DNA of 64,000 nt from JADJSS01 sp964490845 (GTDB lineage: Bacteria > Bacteroidota > Bacteroidia > Chitinophagales > JADIYW01): the NCBI GenBank assembly GCA_964490845.1, contig CAZBED010000001.1:434001-498000 (forward strand). The letters run 5' to 3'. Both the position numbers and the translations under genes were made by a program. The first letter of the stretch is position 1. Every line of letters begins with the position of its first letter. The notes under the pieces are model-generated. The model searched no databases. It worked only from the letters and a program-made list of their open reading frames with translations, and had not been told where the DNA came from. Shown here piece by piece: positions 1 through 8,129 of this stretch.

Positions 1-1829
1 CCGGATTGCTCTGCGGTCTTTATTTTTTCATCCACCATCTTCACCAGTTCCATCAATTTGAAATACCGGAACCGTTGCATGGCAGAGACGACATCCGATT
101 TATAGGCATCGCCATTTCCCTTTACAATAATTTCATGTTTGTTAAACCAATTTGGGCTTAATTCATACGGTGACGACATCAATTCTATCAGGCAGTCTTT
201 CATCTCCCTGTCTTCGATGGCATTCAGGTTTTTTATTTCCGTAAACGGAATATCCTGTTGATAGGCATCCATATGCCATTTGATGATTTTCCCAAATACA
301 TCGTTCCTGAAATCAATATCCACCAGTTCAAAGATGACGTATTCGGCTACAGAATGTTCCTCCGTCATTTCTTTATCACCATGGTCAAGCAGTATGCGAA
401 CAATATCTTTTTCCTGATAATACAACTGTGGCGTTTTGGAAATCGGCTGTGCATGACTTACCTCCGTTGCTATATGTGCGTTGATATCCTGAGCTTCCTG
501 CGTCGATAATTCATTTGTTTTTTTAAATTGCCTTGTACGGATTTTATTGGTTTCATTCACCAGAATATTTTCAGGAACATCTACAATATCCGAACAATGT
601 TTGATATACAACTGGCGCTTGATATTATCCTGAATCAGGGCAATACTTTCAACAATATCTTTGATGACTTCCGATTTTTTTATCGGGTCATTACCGATAT
701 CTTTGATGCCTTGTGTGGCTTTAAACAGGATAAAATCCTTCTGTTCTTTTCTGATAAAATCCAGCGTGGCATCCGTACCGTTTTTCTTCACAAAAGAATC
801 CGGGTCTTCGCTGTCAGGCAACAAGACTATTTTCACATTCAGGCCCTGCTCTAAGACAATATCCAATCCGCGCAACGCCGCCTTCACTCCTGCCGCGTCA
901 CCGTCATACAGTATCACGATATTTTGAGTGAAGCGTTTGATGAGCTGCACCTGTTCTCTCGTAAGTGCCGTACCACTGGAAGCCACTACATTCCGGATAC
1001 CCGCCTGATATAACGAAATAACATCCGTGTAACCTTCTACCAGATAACATACCTCCTCTTTTCGAATATCATTTTTTGCCTGAGCAATGCCATACAATAT
1101 CTGACTTTTATGATACAACTCCGTTTCAGCGGTATTGATGTATTTCGGCTGGTTTTCCGATTTTTTCAGAATACGGCCGCCAAAAGCAATAACCTTCCCG
1201 CTTACATTATGAATCGGAAACATGACACGGTCGCGGAAAAAATCGTAAGCCTTGTCATTTTTTTCTTTTATCAACCCTGCCTTCAGAAGCAATTCTTTAT
1301 TATACCCGTTTTTAAGGGCATCTTTCAGCAGGTTATCATAGCTATCCTGCGCATATCCCAATTGAAAAGCGGAAATAGTATCATCCAGAAAACCCCTTTC
1401 TTTGAAGTAATACAATCCGATAGCTCTTCCTTCTTCAGTATCGGTGAGTTGTTGCTGATAATATTTGGCGGCATAATTCAATACAATCAGCAGGCTGTCT
1501 TTCTCATCCTGTGCCTGTTTATCTTCAGGTGTTGCATTGGTTTCTTCTATTTCAATATGGTATTTATTGGCCAGGTAGCGCAATGCTTCCGGAAAGGAGA
1601 ATTTTTCATGTTCCATGATAAAACTGACGCTGTCGCCGCCCTTGCCGCAGCCAAAACATTTGAAGATGTTCTTGTTAGGGTTGACAACGAAGGAAGGCGT
1701 TTTTTCCTGATGGAACGGGCAGTTGCCTTTTAGGATGCTTCCGGATTTTTTCAAATTGACAAAATCACCCACCACTTGCTCTATCTGAGCCGTATCAAGA
1801 ATCTTTGCTATGGTATCCCGGGTGATCAT
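1..1829 (-). CDS. dnaG: DNA primase DnaG, 3' part cut by window edge
   Basis: Replicative primase that makes RNA primers at the fork. About 609 codons are visible from an ATG at 1827-1829; the stop lies beyond the left edge. Reading the minus strand, an N-terminal CHC2-type zinc finger is seen (CPFH followed by CFGCG, around 1690-1725), then the primase core and a TOPRIM domain with EGYTDV (around 1030-1045) and DGDAAG, the metal-binding acidic motifs. The last part read is the helicase-binding C-terminal region, so the visible length already approaches that of typical DnaG proteins. The AT-rich SIR2 gene ends just upstream (6 bp gap) on the same strand. Identification is firm; only the C-terminus is unknown. 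Confidence 0.96.
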   Translation of the reverse strand, partial: MITRDTIAKILDTAQIEQVVGDFVNLKKSGSILKGNCPFHQEKTPSFVVNPNKNIFKCFGCGKGGDSVSFIMEHEKFSFPEALRYLANKYHIEIEETNATPEDKQAQDEKDSLLIVLNYAAKYYQQQLTDTEEGRAIGLYYFKERGFLDDTISAFQLGYAQDSYDNLLKDALKNGYNKELLLKAGLIKEKNDKAYDFFRDRVMFPIHNVSGKVIAFGGRILKKSENQPKYINTAETELYHKSQILYGIAQAKNDIRKEEVCYLVEGYTDVISLYQAGIRNVVASSGTALTREQVQLIKRFTQNIVILYDGDAAGVKAALRGLDIVLEQGLNVKIVLLPDSEDPDSFVKKNGTDATLDFIRKEQKDFILFKATQGIKDIGNDPIKKSEVIKDIVESIALIQDNIKRQLYIKHCSDIVDVPENILVNETNKIRTRQFKKTNELSTQEAQDINAHIATEVSHAQPISKTPQLYYQEKDIVRILLDHGDKEMTEEHSVAEYVIFELVDIDFRNDVFGKIIKWHMDAYQQDIPFTEIKNLNAIEDREMKDCLIELMSSPYELSPNWFNKHEIIVKGNGDAYKSDVVSAMQRFRYFKLMELVKMVDEKIKTAEQS

Positions 1830-1834
1830 TATAT

Positions 1835-2812
1835 TTATAAAAGAATAAAATGGTGTGTAAGGAAAGATTCACATTCTGCATTATCTTTCTCTATAGTAGC
1901 AGTTTTAAAATACTCATAATTCATCCTAAGATTTTGCTTTATGAATGCTTCTGACAAGCCATAAGCTGAACAAAATATTTGTTTTCCGCTTGTATTTATC
2001 TTTAATCTTTTTAAGTTTTCTTTAGCAAAACCAAACCCCAAAAAACAAATTCTTTGAGTTGAGCTAAAAATCTCATTTGCTCTTTCAATCTCAATACTTT
2101 CACTAATAGTGTTATCATGAATAATTTTAATATTGTTACTTAAATATTCAAGTTTAGCCTTATCTTCAATTTTATCTCCATAATCAAATCTGAAATTAGT
2201 ACTTATACCTAAATTTAATACATGATTCTCAACATTAAATACCCCCATTTTCCCATGAACATGTATAATTTCTATTGTCTCTGATAGCAATTTAAACGCA
2301 TCTTTTTCATCCAATCCATAGGAGTTTTTAATGCAGTTAAATAGATAATACTCCAATGACCTGTCATAATTATATGTAACAACTTTCAGTTTGTTAGACT
2401 TAAAATATTTTATTGATTTTGCTTTTAGAACATTCCATAAAAACCTATACCAATTATCATATCGTACTAGTTGTGTTGCATTTTCATAATTATGTAAAGC
2501 ATATAAAATATGAACCTTTCCTATATTTATAAAGTCAGCATTCTCTTCTATTTCTAAAAACGAATCTATCGAATTAATCTTAGAACTCTTCAACCTGTGT
2601 TTAAAACTTAATATTATATCATCTTTATAACCAAGTTCCCACAACATCTGTATAAATGGATTACTATTCAATTTTGTCCCATACTTGCTCTTGGTGTCAA
2701 CTATTGTAGGTATTAAACTAATAATATCATTGACTAATTTTCTCCCTGAAGGAAAACCGTATGGCATACTAGCGCCTGCCCCAAGAATTAATGTTGTTGG
2801 TTTCTCTATCAC
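1835..2812 (-). CDS. SIR2-like (NAD-binding) protein, possible defence NADase
   Basis: 325-residue protein beginning at a GTG codon; an in-frame stop lies three codons upstream and the next Met is residue 16. It has the layout of the SIR2-like family: a glycine-rich nucleotide-binding start (GAGAS, 11-15), TYNYD (146-150), HVHG (184-187, the usual place of the catalytic His) and LGFGFAKENL (258-267), which resembles the conserved LGYGFxDxNL element. Stand-alone SIR2-like proteins of this type often deplete NAD in anti-phage systems, but that role is inferred here. It starts 23 bp after the ParE-like toxin gene, suggesting an antitoxin-toxin-SIR2 transcript. The gene is clearly more AT-rich than dnaG and the dipeptidase gene, which suggests horizontal acquisition. 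No extra sensor domain is visible. Confidence 0.72.
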   Translation of the reverse strand: MIEKPTTLILGAGASMPYGFPSGRKLVNDIISLIPTIVDTKSKYGTKLNSNPFIQMLWELGYKDDIILSFKHRLKSSKINSIDSFLEIEENADFINIGKVHILYALHNYENATQLVRYDNWYRFLWNVLKAKSIKYFKSNKLKVVTYNYDRSLEYYLFNCIKNSYGLDEKDAFKLLSETIEIIHVHGKMGVFNVENHVLNLGISTNFRFDYGDKIEDKAKLEYLSNNIKIIHDNTISESIEIERANEIFSSTQRICFLGFGFAKENLKRLKINTSGKQIFCSAYGLSEAFIKQNLRMNYEYFKTATIEKDNAECESFLTHHFILL

Positions 2813-2835
2813 AATTAATTATACTGAATTTAAAA

Positions 2836-3129
2836 TTAAACGTTAACTTCTTTTTGCCTTCCATCCCAAATACGTAATATTCTTACTTGTTGCTTTTCAA
2901 CCCTATAAATAATCAAATAATATCGAACTAAAACCCTGCGATAATCTTCAATTGAAATAGCTGTACCTAAATATGGATTTGCGGTCAGCTTATTTGTTGT
3001 TGCCAATATCTCAGAATATAGTTTTTCAGAATAAACAGAAGACTTGTTATTCTCCAACCAAAACAATAAAATTCCCTGTAAATCTAATTCTGCTTGAGGC
3101 GACCAAACTACTTCAAACTCTCCCACCAT
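2836..3129 (-). CDS. ParE/RelE-superfamily toxin
   Basis: 97-residue protein with the ParE/RelE toxin pattern: an early strand (VVWSPQAELDL), a helix pair, a central NPYLGT turn, then strand-rich YRRVLVRYYLIIYRV and a terminal RILRIWDGR segment. Family members inhibit gyrase (ParE) or cleave mRNA on the ribosome (RelE); the sequence alone does not decide which. Its ATG lies inside the 3' end of the preceding small gene (22-bp overlap), the usual antitoxin-first arrangement, so translational coupling is likely. The SIR2-like gene follows after 23 bp on the same strand. AT-rich like both neighbours. Confidence 0.82.
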   Translation of the reverse strand: MVGEFEVVWSPQAELDLQGILLFWLENNKSSVYSEKLYSEILATTNKLTANPYLGTAISIEDYRRVLVRYYLIIYRVEKQQVRILRIWDGRQKEVNV

Positions 3130-3335
3130 TTGTGCATATTCTTTTTTAACTGATCCTGTGATACATAATTACCCATACTTATATTATCATCCGCCTCTTT
3201 AATAGAGTGTATATCTGAATCAGAAAATACATAACTATCTGCTTCTAAAACCCTTCGGATTTCGGACAGCAACGCTTCATCATCTACCTGATTTATCTTA
3301 ATAATAATCTCTTCCTTTTCTTTAATGTTATTCAT
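3108..3335 (-). CDS. Small antitoxin partner of the ParE-like toxin
   Basis: 75-residue acidic, helical protein ending in a Trp/Lys-rich tail (KKNMHKWWESLK). Size, charge, position just before the toxin and the 22-bp overlap fit the antitoxin of a type II toxin-antitoxin pair; the C-terminal tail would be the toxin-binding segment. No clear ribbon-helix-helix or AbrB motif is readable, so the DNA-binding class is unknown. As first gene it would carry the promoter and autoregulatory site for the cassette, within 3336-3370; I could not see a clear operator there. Confidence 0.72.
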   Translation of the reverse strand: MNNIKEKEEIIIKINQVDDEALLSEIRRVLEADSYVFSDSDIHSIKEADDNISMGNYVSQDQLKKNMHKWWESLK

Positions 3336-3370
3336 AATTAAAAGTACTAAAAAAAAACAACATTTGCATG

Positions 3371-4759
3371 TTACTCTTTCATTTCCGCATAATACCGATA
3401 AAAATACGGAATGGTTTCGATGCCTTTGTAATAATTGAACAATCCGTAATGCTCATTGGGTGAATGAATCGCGTCGCTATCGAGCCCAAAGCCCATCAGA
3501 ACGGTTTTCAACCCAAGAATTTCCTCAAACAGTGCAACTATTGGAATACTGGCGCCGTTGCGCATCGCCAGCGGTTGTTTGCCAAATGTTTTTTCCATCG
3601 CTTTGTACGCCGCCTGAAACTCTACAGAATCCACCGGTGTCACGTACGGCTCTCCGCCGTGATGCTCGGTAACTTTTACTTTTACTGTGTCCGGCGCAAT
3701 TTTTTCAAAATGCTTTTTGAAAACCTCTGCTATCTTTTTAGAAGACTGGTTAGGCACCAGCCTCATGGATATTTTCGCGTTGGCTTTGCCCGGCAGTACA
3801 GTTTTAGCGCCTTCGCCAATGTAGCCGCCCCATATACCATTCACATCCAGTGTAGGGCGGATAGTCAGTTGTTCCGCCAGTGTGTATCCATTTTCTCCGA
3901 ATGATTTCGGCAAGCCAATGCTATTTTCAAACTCCTCCACAGTTACAGGCCCTGCATTGATTTGCGCCCTTTCTTCCGTGCTCAAATCCAAGACATCATC
4001 ATAAAAATCTTCTACCGTAATATGTCCGTTGTCGTCTTTCAGGCTGCCAATCAGTTTGCACAATACATTCAGCGGATTATCGACACCGCCTCCGTAAATA
4101 CCGGAATGCAGATCGCGGTTCGGGCCCACCACTTCCACTTCCATATAGCACAACCCGCGCAGGCCATTCGTGATGGAAGGTGTTTCATTGTTGATGATAC
4201 CGGTATCAGATACCAAAATGACATCCGCTTTCAGCTTCTCTTTATATTTTTTCAGAAAATCTCCGAGATGGGCAGACCCTACTTCTTCCTCCCCTTCGAT
4301 AATGACTTTAATATTACACGGCAATGTATTATTCGACAACATCATCTCCAGCGCTTTCACATGCATATATACTTGTCCCTTGTCATCGCAGGCACCCCGA
4401 GCAAAGATGGCTCCCTGAGGGTGAATCTCAGTTGGCTTTACGACGGGCTCAAACGGCGGAGAAGTCCACAGTTCATACGGATCAGCAGGCTGCACATCGT
4501 AATGACCATAGACCAGAACGGTTGGCTTAGAATCATCCGTTATTTTTTCCGCATATACCACAGGATATCCTTCGGTAGGAAGTAATTCCACATTTTCCAT
4601 TCCAATTTTTTCAAATTGCTGCTTCAGGTATTCCGCAGCGTTTAATACATCGTTTTTGAAATTAGGATCGGCGGAAACAGAAGGAATCCTGAGCCAATCC
4701 ATGAGTTCGCTGACAAAACGCTCTTTATTTTGCTGTAGGGAAGACTGAATAAAATCCAT
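3371..4759 (-). CDS. M20-family dipeptidase
   Basis: 462-residue zinc dipeptidase of the M20/carnosinase-like family (dipeptidase PepV/CNDP type). Visible motifs: VLVYGHYDVQPAD (metal His86 and catalytic Asp88), RGACDDKGQ (bridging Asp near 125) and EGEEEVGS (general base Glu near 157), then the dimerisation lid domain with NGLRG, DLHSG and the late metal site near DAIHSPNE. The length is normal for the family. No signal peptide is seen, so it is a cytoplasmic enzyme cleaving small peptides. It ends 35 bp before the antitoxin gene and is divergent from the exported protein at 4944. Confidence 0.93.
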   Translation of the reverse strand: MDFIQSSLQQNKERFVSELMDWLRIPSVSADPNFKNDVLNAAEYLKQQFEKIGMENVELLPTEGYPVVYAEKITDDSKPTVLVYGHYDVQPADPYELWTSPPFEPVVKPTEIHPQGAIFARGACDDKGQVYMHVKALEMMLSNNTLPCNIKVIIEGEEEVGSAHLGDFLKKYKEKLKADVILVSDTGIINNETPSITNGLRGLCYMEVEVVGPNRDLHSGIYGGGVDNPLNVLCKLIGSLKDDNGHITVEDFYDDVLDLSTEERAQINAGPVTVEEFENSIGLPKSFGENGYTLAEQLTIRPTLDVNGIWGGYIGEGAKTVLPGKANAKISMRLVPNQSSKKIAEVFKKHFEKIAPDTVKVKVTEHHGGEPYVTPVDSVEFQAAYKAMEKTFGKQPLAMRNGASIPIVALFEEILGLKTVLMGFGLDSDAIHSPNEHYGLFNYYKGIETIPYFYRYYAEMKE

Positions 4760-4920
4760 GTTTATGTGAAATTTAAATGAATGAATCGTTCAAAAGAGAG
4801 ATGGTAAAGATAAGCGATTTACGATTATTTGTCTAAACAAAAAACACTTCAGAAGAAGTTGAAAATCTGTTAAAAAGTATTATTAAAGTGTAAATTGTAG
4901 TATTAACCGAATATTGGTAT

Positions 4921-4928
4921 TAATTTTG
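4921..4928 (+). promoter_or_regulatory. Candidate -7 promoter element (TAnnTTTG)
   Basis: TAATTTTG matches the Bacteroidota -7 consensus TAnnTTTG, 15 nt before the ATG at 4944. No convincing TTTG -33 box at normal spacing, so support is moderate. Confidence 0.35.
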
Positions 4929-4943
4929 GAGATAATTATCATC

Positions 4944-5567
4944 ATGAAGCGACTGTTTACTCTTCTTTTCCTCAGCTGTACTTATTTTTTCGCCGGAGCC
5001 AAGGATGTCGTACAATTTTCCGGATTTGTAAGAGATGCAGAAAGCAATGTTCCTGTTCCCTTTTGTGCCGTATATATTCAGAATGAGAACAGAGGTACCA
5101 TTACCGGCACTGATGGTTATTTTATTTTTGTAGCTGGCAAAGGAGATACGATTGTTGTGAAATCATTAGGGTACAAAACCTTCAAGATTGCCATACCAAA
5201 AGACTATGAACAAAAAAGTTTCACAAAAGAGGTTGGCCTGGAAAGGGATGTTGTTCAACTCAAAGGTGTCACTATCAAACCGCTGCCGACGCCCGGACAA
5301 CTGAGGCATGCGATGCTGAATCTGGATATACCTAACAACCTGCAGGAACTGGCTCAGCAAACGATTGAACAATCTATCCTGACGGATGAAATTTCCAAGA
5401 AAACCAATTTTGACGGGAAAGAAAACTTCAACCAGTATGTTCAGTCACAGGCTGAATACTACTACAACCGATACGGCAACCAGCATCCGGGAATTTCTCT
5501 GACAAACCCGTTCGCGTGGGCACAATTCATCAAAGACATCAAGGCTAAAAAGAAGAAAAAGAAATAA
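4944..5567 (+). CDS. Exported protein with carboxypeptidase-regulatory-like (CarbopepD_reg_2) domain
   Basis: 207-residue exported protein. The start is placed at the ATG at 4944, preceded by GGAGA; a longer frame from a TTG at 4914 would only add a hydrophobic run before the signal peptide. Signal peptide MKRLFTLLFLSCTYFFAGA, then a domain at about 24-95 with FSGFVRDAESNVPVPF and GTDGYF, the beta-sandwich found at the N-terminus of TonB-dependent receptors and in many stand-alone Bacteroidota envelope proteins. The rest is helical and ends in a Lys-rich tail. No barrel follows, so this is not a truncated SusC. Function unknown. It converges on def with a 6-bp gap. Confidence 0.75.
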   Translation: MKRLFTLLFLSCTYFFAGAKDVVQFSGFVRDAESNVPVPFCAVYIQNENRGTITGTDGYFIFVAGKGDTIVVKSLGYKTFKIAIPKDYEQKSFTKEVGLERDVVQLKGVTIKPLPTPGQLRHAMLNLDIPNNLQELAQQTIEQSILTDEISKKTNFDGKENFNQYVQSQAEYYYNRYGNQHPGISLTNPFAWAQFIKDIKAKKKKKK

Positions 5568-5573
5568 CGCAGT

Positions 5574-6134
5574 TTATTTTCTGTAGACCTTCACCCGGTA
5601 ATCAATATCCACTTCTCCTCGTGCAATTTTAGTTAGTTTGGGTAACAGCAATTTGCGTTTCAGCGGCTTCAGCTTATCTGTAAATAATACCCCTTCAATA
5701 TGGTCATATTCATGCTGTATGACTCTTGCCGTGATATCATCATACTCTTCCGTGAATTCATTAAACTGCTCATCGAAATAATGAATCTTGACCACCGGCT
5801 GACGAAATACATCTTCCCGGATTCCGGGAATACTCAGACAGCCTTCCTCATATTTCCATTCCTCCCCATTTTCTGATATTATCGTTGGGTTGATGAATGC
5901 TTTCTTGATGCCGGTAAACTCTTTTTTCCGCTTCTCGGCCAACTGCTGCGTGTCCACCACAAACAAACGGATAGACAAGCCTACCTGTGGAGCTGCCAAA
6001 CCGACCCCGGAAGCGGCATACATTGTTTGCCACATATTTTTGACCAAATCCTGAAGAAGCGGATATTCCGGAGAAATATCCTCCGCACGTTTTTTTAAAA
6101 CCGGATCTCCGTAGAGTGTAATGGGTAAAATCAT
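5574..6134 (-). CDS. def: Peptide deformylase
   Basis: 186-residue metal hydrolase that removes the N-formyl group from nascent proteins. All three signature motifs are present: GVGLAAPQ (43-50), EEGCLS (96-101, metal Cys99) and HEYDH (141-145, two metal His and catalytic Glu). The length is normal. It is the last gene of a minus-strand run polX, DUF1573, ubiA-like, ruvX, def, 91 bp after ruvX, and a candidate promoter at 6178-6185 could give it extra transcription. Translation-essential housekeeping gene. Confidence 0.97.
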   Translation of the reverse strand: MILPITLYGDPVLKKRAEDISPEYPLLQDLVKNMWQTMYAASGVGLAAPQVGLSIRLFVVDTQQLAEKRKKEFTGIKKAFINPTIISENGEEWKYEEGCLSIPGIREDVFRQPVVKIHYFDEQFNEFTEEYDDITARVIQHEYDHIEGVLFTDKLKPLKRKLLLPKLTKIARGEVDIDYRVKVYRK

Positions 6135-6177
6135 ACTATTTTTTTGATGCCTGAATTAAATTCATGGCAATCGGCTG

Positions 6178-6185
6178 CAAATTTA
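6178..6185 (-). promoter_or_regulatory. Candidate -7 promoter element for def
   Basis: On the minus strand TAAATTTG matches TAnnTTTG, 43 nt before the def ATG and within the only sizeable gap of the run. The -33 box is not clear. Confidence 0.4.
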
Positions 6186-6225
6186 AAAAAATAAACGCTT
6201 AAATAAAATGAAACGTTCCTGATGC

Positions 6226-6642
6226 TCAGGATTTATGCATTTCTAAATAATTCTGTAAGATTATAGTAGCGGAGATTTCATCTACCAGTGCCTTGTTTTG
6301 CCGGTCTTTCTTCTTCATTCCGCTGTCAATCATGGATTGAAATGCCATTTTAGAGGTAAACCGTTCATCCATATCGACAAGAGTGATATCCGGGAATTTA
6401 TTAGCAAGCTCATTTTTGAACTGCCGGATCCGAGGAACGATATCCGCGAATTCATTATTTAATTTTTTGGGAATACCTATTACGATTGTATCAATCTTTT
6501 CTTTTTGCAGTAAATTTTGCAGATAAGCAATATTATTTTTCGTTTCCTGCGTTGACAATCCAAATGCAAAAATCTTCGAGTCGTCTGAGATAGCGTACCC
6601 TGTTCGTTTTCCTCCGAAATCTATTGCGAGAATTTTTGACAT
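6226..6642 (-). CDS. ruvX: RuvX/YqgF-family Holliday-junction resolvase-like nuclease
   Basis: 138-residue RNase H-fold protein of the YqgF family, implicated in pre-16S rRNA 5' end processing and resolvase-like activity. It begins with ILAIDFGGKRTG (catalytic Asp8), followed by VIGIPKKL, the DMDERFTS motif and a C-terminal KALVDEISATIIL helix with the last acidic residue. Full family length. It lies 49 bp after the prenyltransferase gene and upstream of def. Confidence 0.94.
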   Translation of the reverse strand: MSKILAIDFGGKRTGYAISDDSKIFAFGLSTQETKNNIAYLQNLLQKEKIDTIVIGIPKKLNNEFADIVPRIRQFKNELANKFPDITLVDMDERFTSKMAFQSMIDSGMKKKDRQNKALVDEISATIILQNYLEMHKS

Positions 6643-6691
6643 ATCCGTTTTTGTTTTTACTGCCTATGCTATTGCCACCTCAAACGATGGG

Positions 6692-7552
6692 CTACCATAA
6701 AATATCTGCAATCACAAAGACTGCAAACAATACGCTTGCTATCCCGTTTGTCGTAAAAAAGGCCAAGTCAATCTTTTTCAATCCAAACCGGATGACCAGG
6801 GAATGCTGATAAATCAATAACCCTCCGAATAGCACGAAACCTGACCAGAATAACATATGGAAACCACCATATATCCCTGCAGCCAGGATACAGATTGCAC
6901 TGCACAAGTGTAAAAAACGTGAAATCCAGAGCGCTTTAGCCTGTCCGAAATAGGCGGGAATAGAATATAACTGCTGTTCTTTATCAAACTGTTCATCCTG
7001 CAGCGCATAGATGATATCAAATCCGGCTACCCAAAACAGAACGGCAAAAGAGAAAAACAGCGGAAGGATTTCAAACCTTCCCGTAACCGCCAGAAAAGCG
7101 CCTATCGGTGCAAGCCCCAGCCCGACTCCCAAAATCAGATGACAGAGAAAAGTGAACCTTTTGGTAAGTGAGTAACCAAGTACTACCGCCAATGCCACAG
7201 GAGACAGATAGAAGCATAACCTGTTAATAAAGTATGTCGCAACCATGAACAGTATACAGTTAAACACAACAAAAAACAAGGCATTCTTAGGTCTAATGAT
7301 ACCACTTGGAATTTCACGGATGGCTGTTCGTGGGTTTTTCTCATCATATCTCCGGTCGATATACCTGTTAAAGGCCATAGCGGCATTTCGGGCTGTGACC
7401 ATGCACAAGAGCACTAACCCTAACTTATATACCCACCAATAGGGTTCCGCTATACCCGGAATATGATAACAACCCAGTACAAAGCCTATCATGGCGAAAG
7501 GCATCGCAAAGATAGTATGGGAGAATTTGACTAAAGACAGGTAGTTTTTCAT
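6692..7552 (-). CDS. UbiA-like prenyltransferase, probably MqnP of futalosine menaquinone synthesis
   Basis: 286-residue integral membrane prenyltransferase. The first Asp-rich motif, NRYIDRRYD, is at 62-70 followed by NPRT; the second, DIIYALQDEQFD, lies near 175-190. The hydrophobic profile fits 8-9 membrane segments. This subtype is annotated as a 4-hydroxybenzoate polyprenyltransferase, but in bacteria without ubiquinone it corresponds to MqnP, which prenylates the futalosine-pathway naphthoate precursor. The choice of MqnP over UbiA is inference from the phylum and subtype. It sits in the polX-def run, 26 bp after the DUF1573 gene. Confidence 0.85.
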   Translation of the reverse strand: MKNYLSLVKFSHTIFAMPFAMIGFVLGCYHIPGIAEPYWWVYKLGLVLLCMVTARNAAMAFNRYIDRRYDEKNPRTAIREIPSGIIRPKNALFFVVFNCILFMVATYFINRLCFYLSPVALAVVLGYSLTKRFTFLCHLILGVGLGLAPIGAFLAVTGRFEILPLFFSFAVLFWVAGFDIIYALQDEQFDKEQQLYSIPAYFGQAKALWISRFLHLCSAICILAAGIYGGFHMLFWSGFVLFGGLLIYQHSLVIRFGLKKIDLAFFTTNGIASVLFAVFVIADILW

Positions 7553-7578
7553 TACAACATTATACAGGCATCATGCCT

Positions 7579-8103
7579 TTATTTCTTGGACTTTGTATTC
7601 ACCTTTACACTGAAAGATACAGTAGTGATGGGCGGATTGGTATTCGCCTCCACCATGACGGATTTAGTATTTGCACCCGGCTTATGAGAAGAATCAAACT
7701 GAACTTCAATAGTGCCTTTTTTACCGGGAGCTATCGGTTCTTTGTTGTATTTCGGAACGGTACATCCGCAGGATCCGTATGCTTGGTTGATTACTAAAGG
7801 CAATTTTCCGGTATTGGTAAACGCTATCGATTTAATCACCTTATCCCCTTCTGTACATTCCCCGAAATCATAAACTTCTTTGTCAAACTTAATGGAAGTA
7901 ACTTCCTCTTTTCGGGCTTCCTCCTCAGCATTGGTAATTTTACTGACAGAATCCACCTTCTTTAAAACCTTATCATTCTTTAAGATGGAATCTTTATCAA
8001 ACTTTTGGACTTCAAGGGCTGATGAATTTTCTTTATACCTGCACTGCACAACAAACAGCGTGACAAAACCCGACAAGACTAAAGCATAAAGTATTTTTTG
8101 CAT
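7579..8103 (-). CDS. DUF1573 exported protein
   Basis: 174-residue protein with a hydrophobic N-terminus (residues 4-20). A Cys at 21 could be lipidated, but the residue before it is Gln, so the lipobox is poor. The DUF1573 domain (about 70-170) is an Ig-like fold with the family pattern FDFG-like YDFGECTEGD, FTNTGKLPLVI, the paired-Cys GSCGCTVP and APGKKGTIEVQFDSS. Such proteins are abundant in Bacteroidota envelopes; molecular function is unknown. It sits between polX and the prenyltransferase gene with 26-bp gaps on both sides. Confidence 0.85.
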   Translation of the reverse strand: MQKILYALVLSGFVTLFVVQCRYKENSSALEVQKFDKDSILKNDKVLKKVDSVSKITNAEEEARKEEVTSIKFDKEVYDFGECTEGDKVIKSIAFTNTGKLPLVINQAYGSCGCTVPKYNKEPIAPGKKGTIEVQFDSSHKPGANTKSVMVEANTNPPITTVSFSVKVNTKSKK

Positions 8104-8129
8104 AGGATTTTTTTTGCGAAGATACTAAT

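Noticed and set aside
1110..1733. Plus-strand 207-codon frame opposite dnaG
   Set aside because: Lies entirely across the dnaG zinc-finger and TOPRIM region on the other strand; no credible product.
3962..4585. 207-codon plus-strand frame opposite the dipeptidase gene
   Set aside because: Shadow of the M20 gene with no domain pattern.
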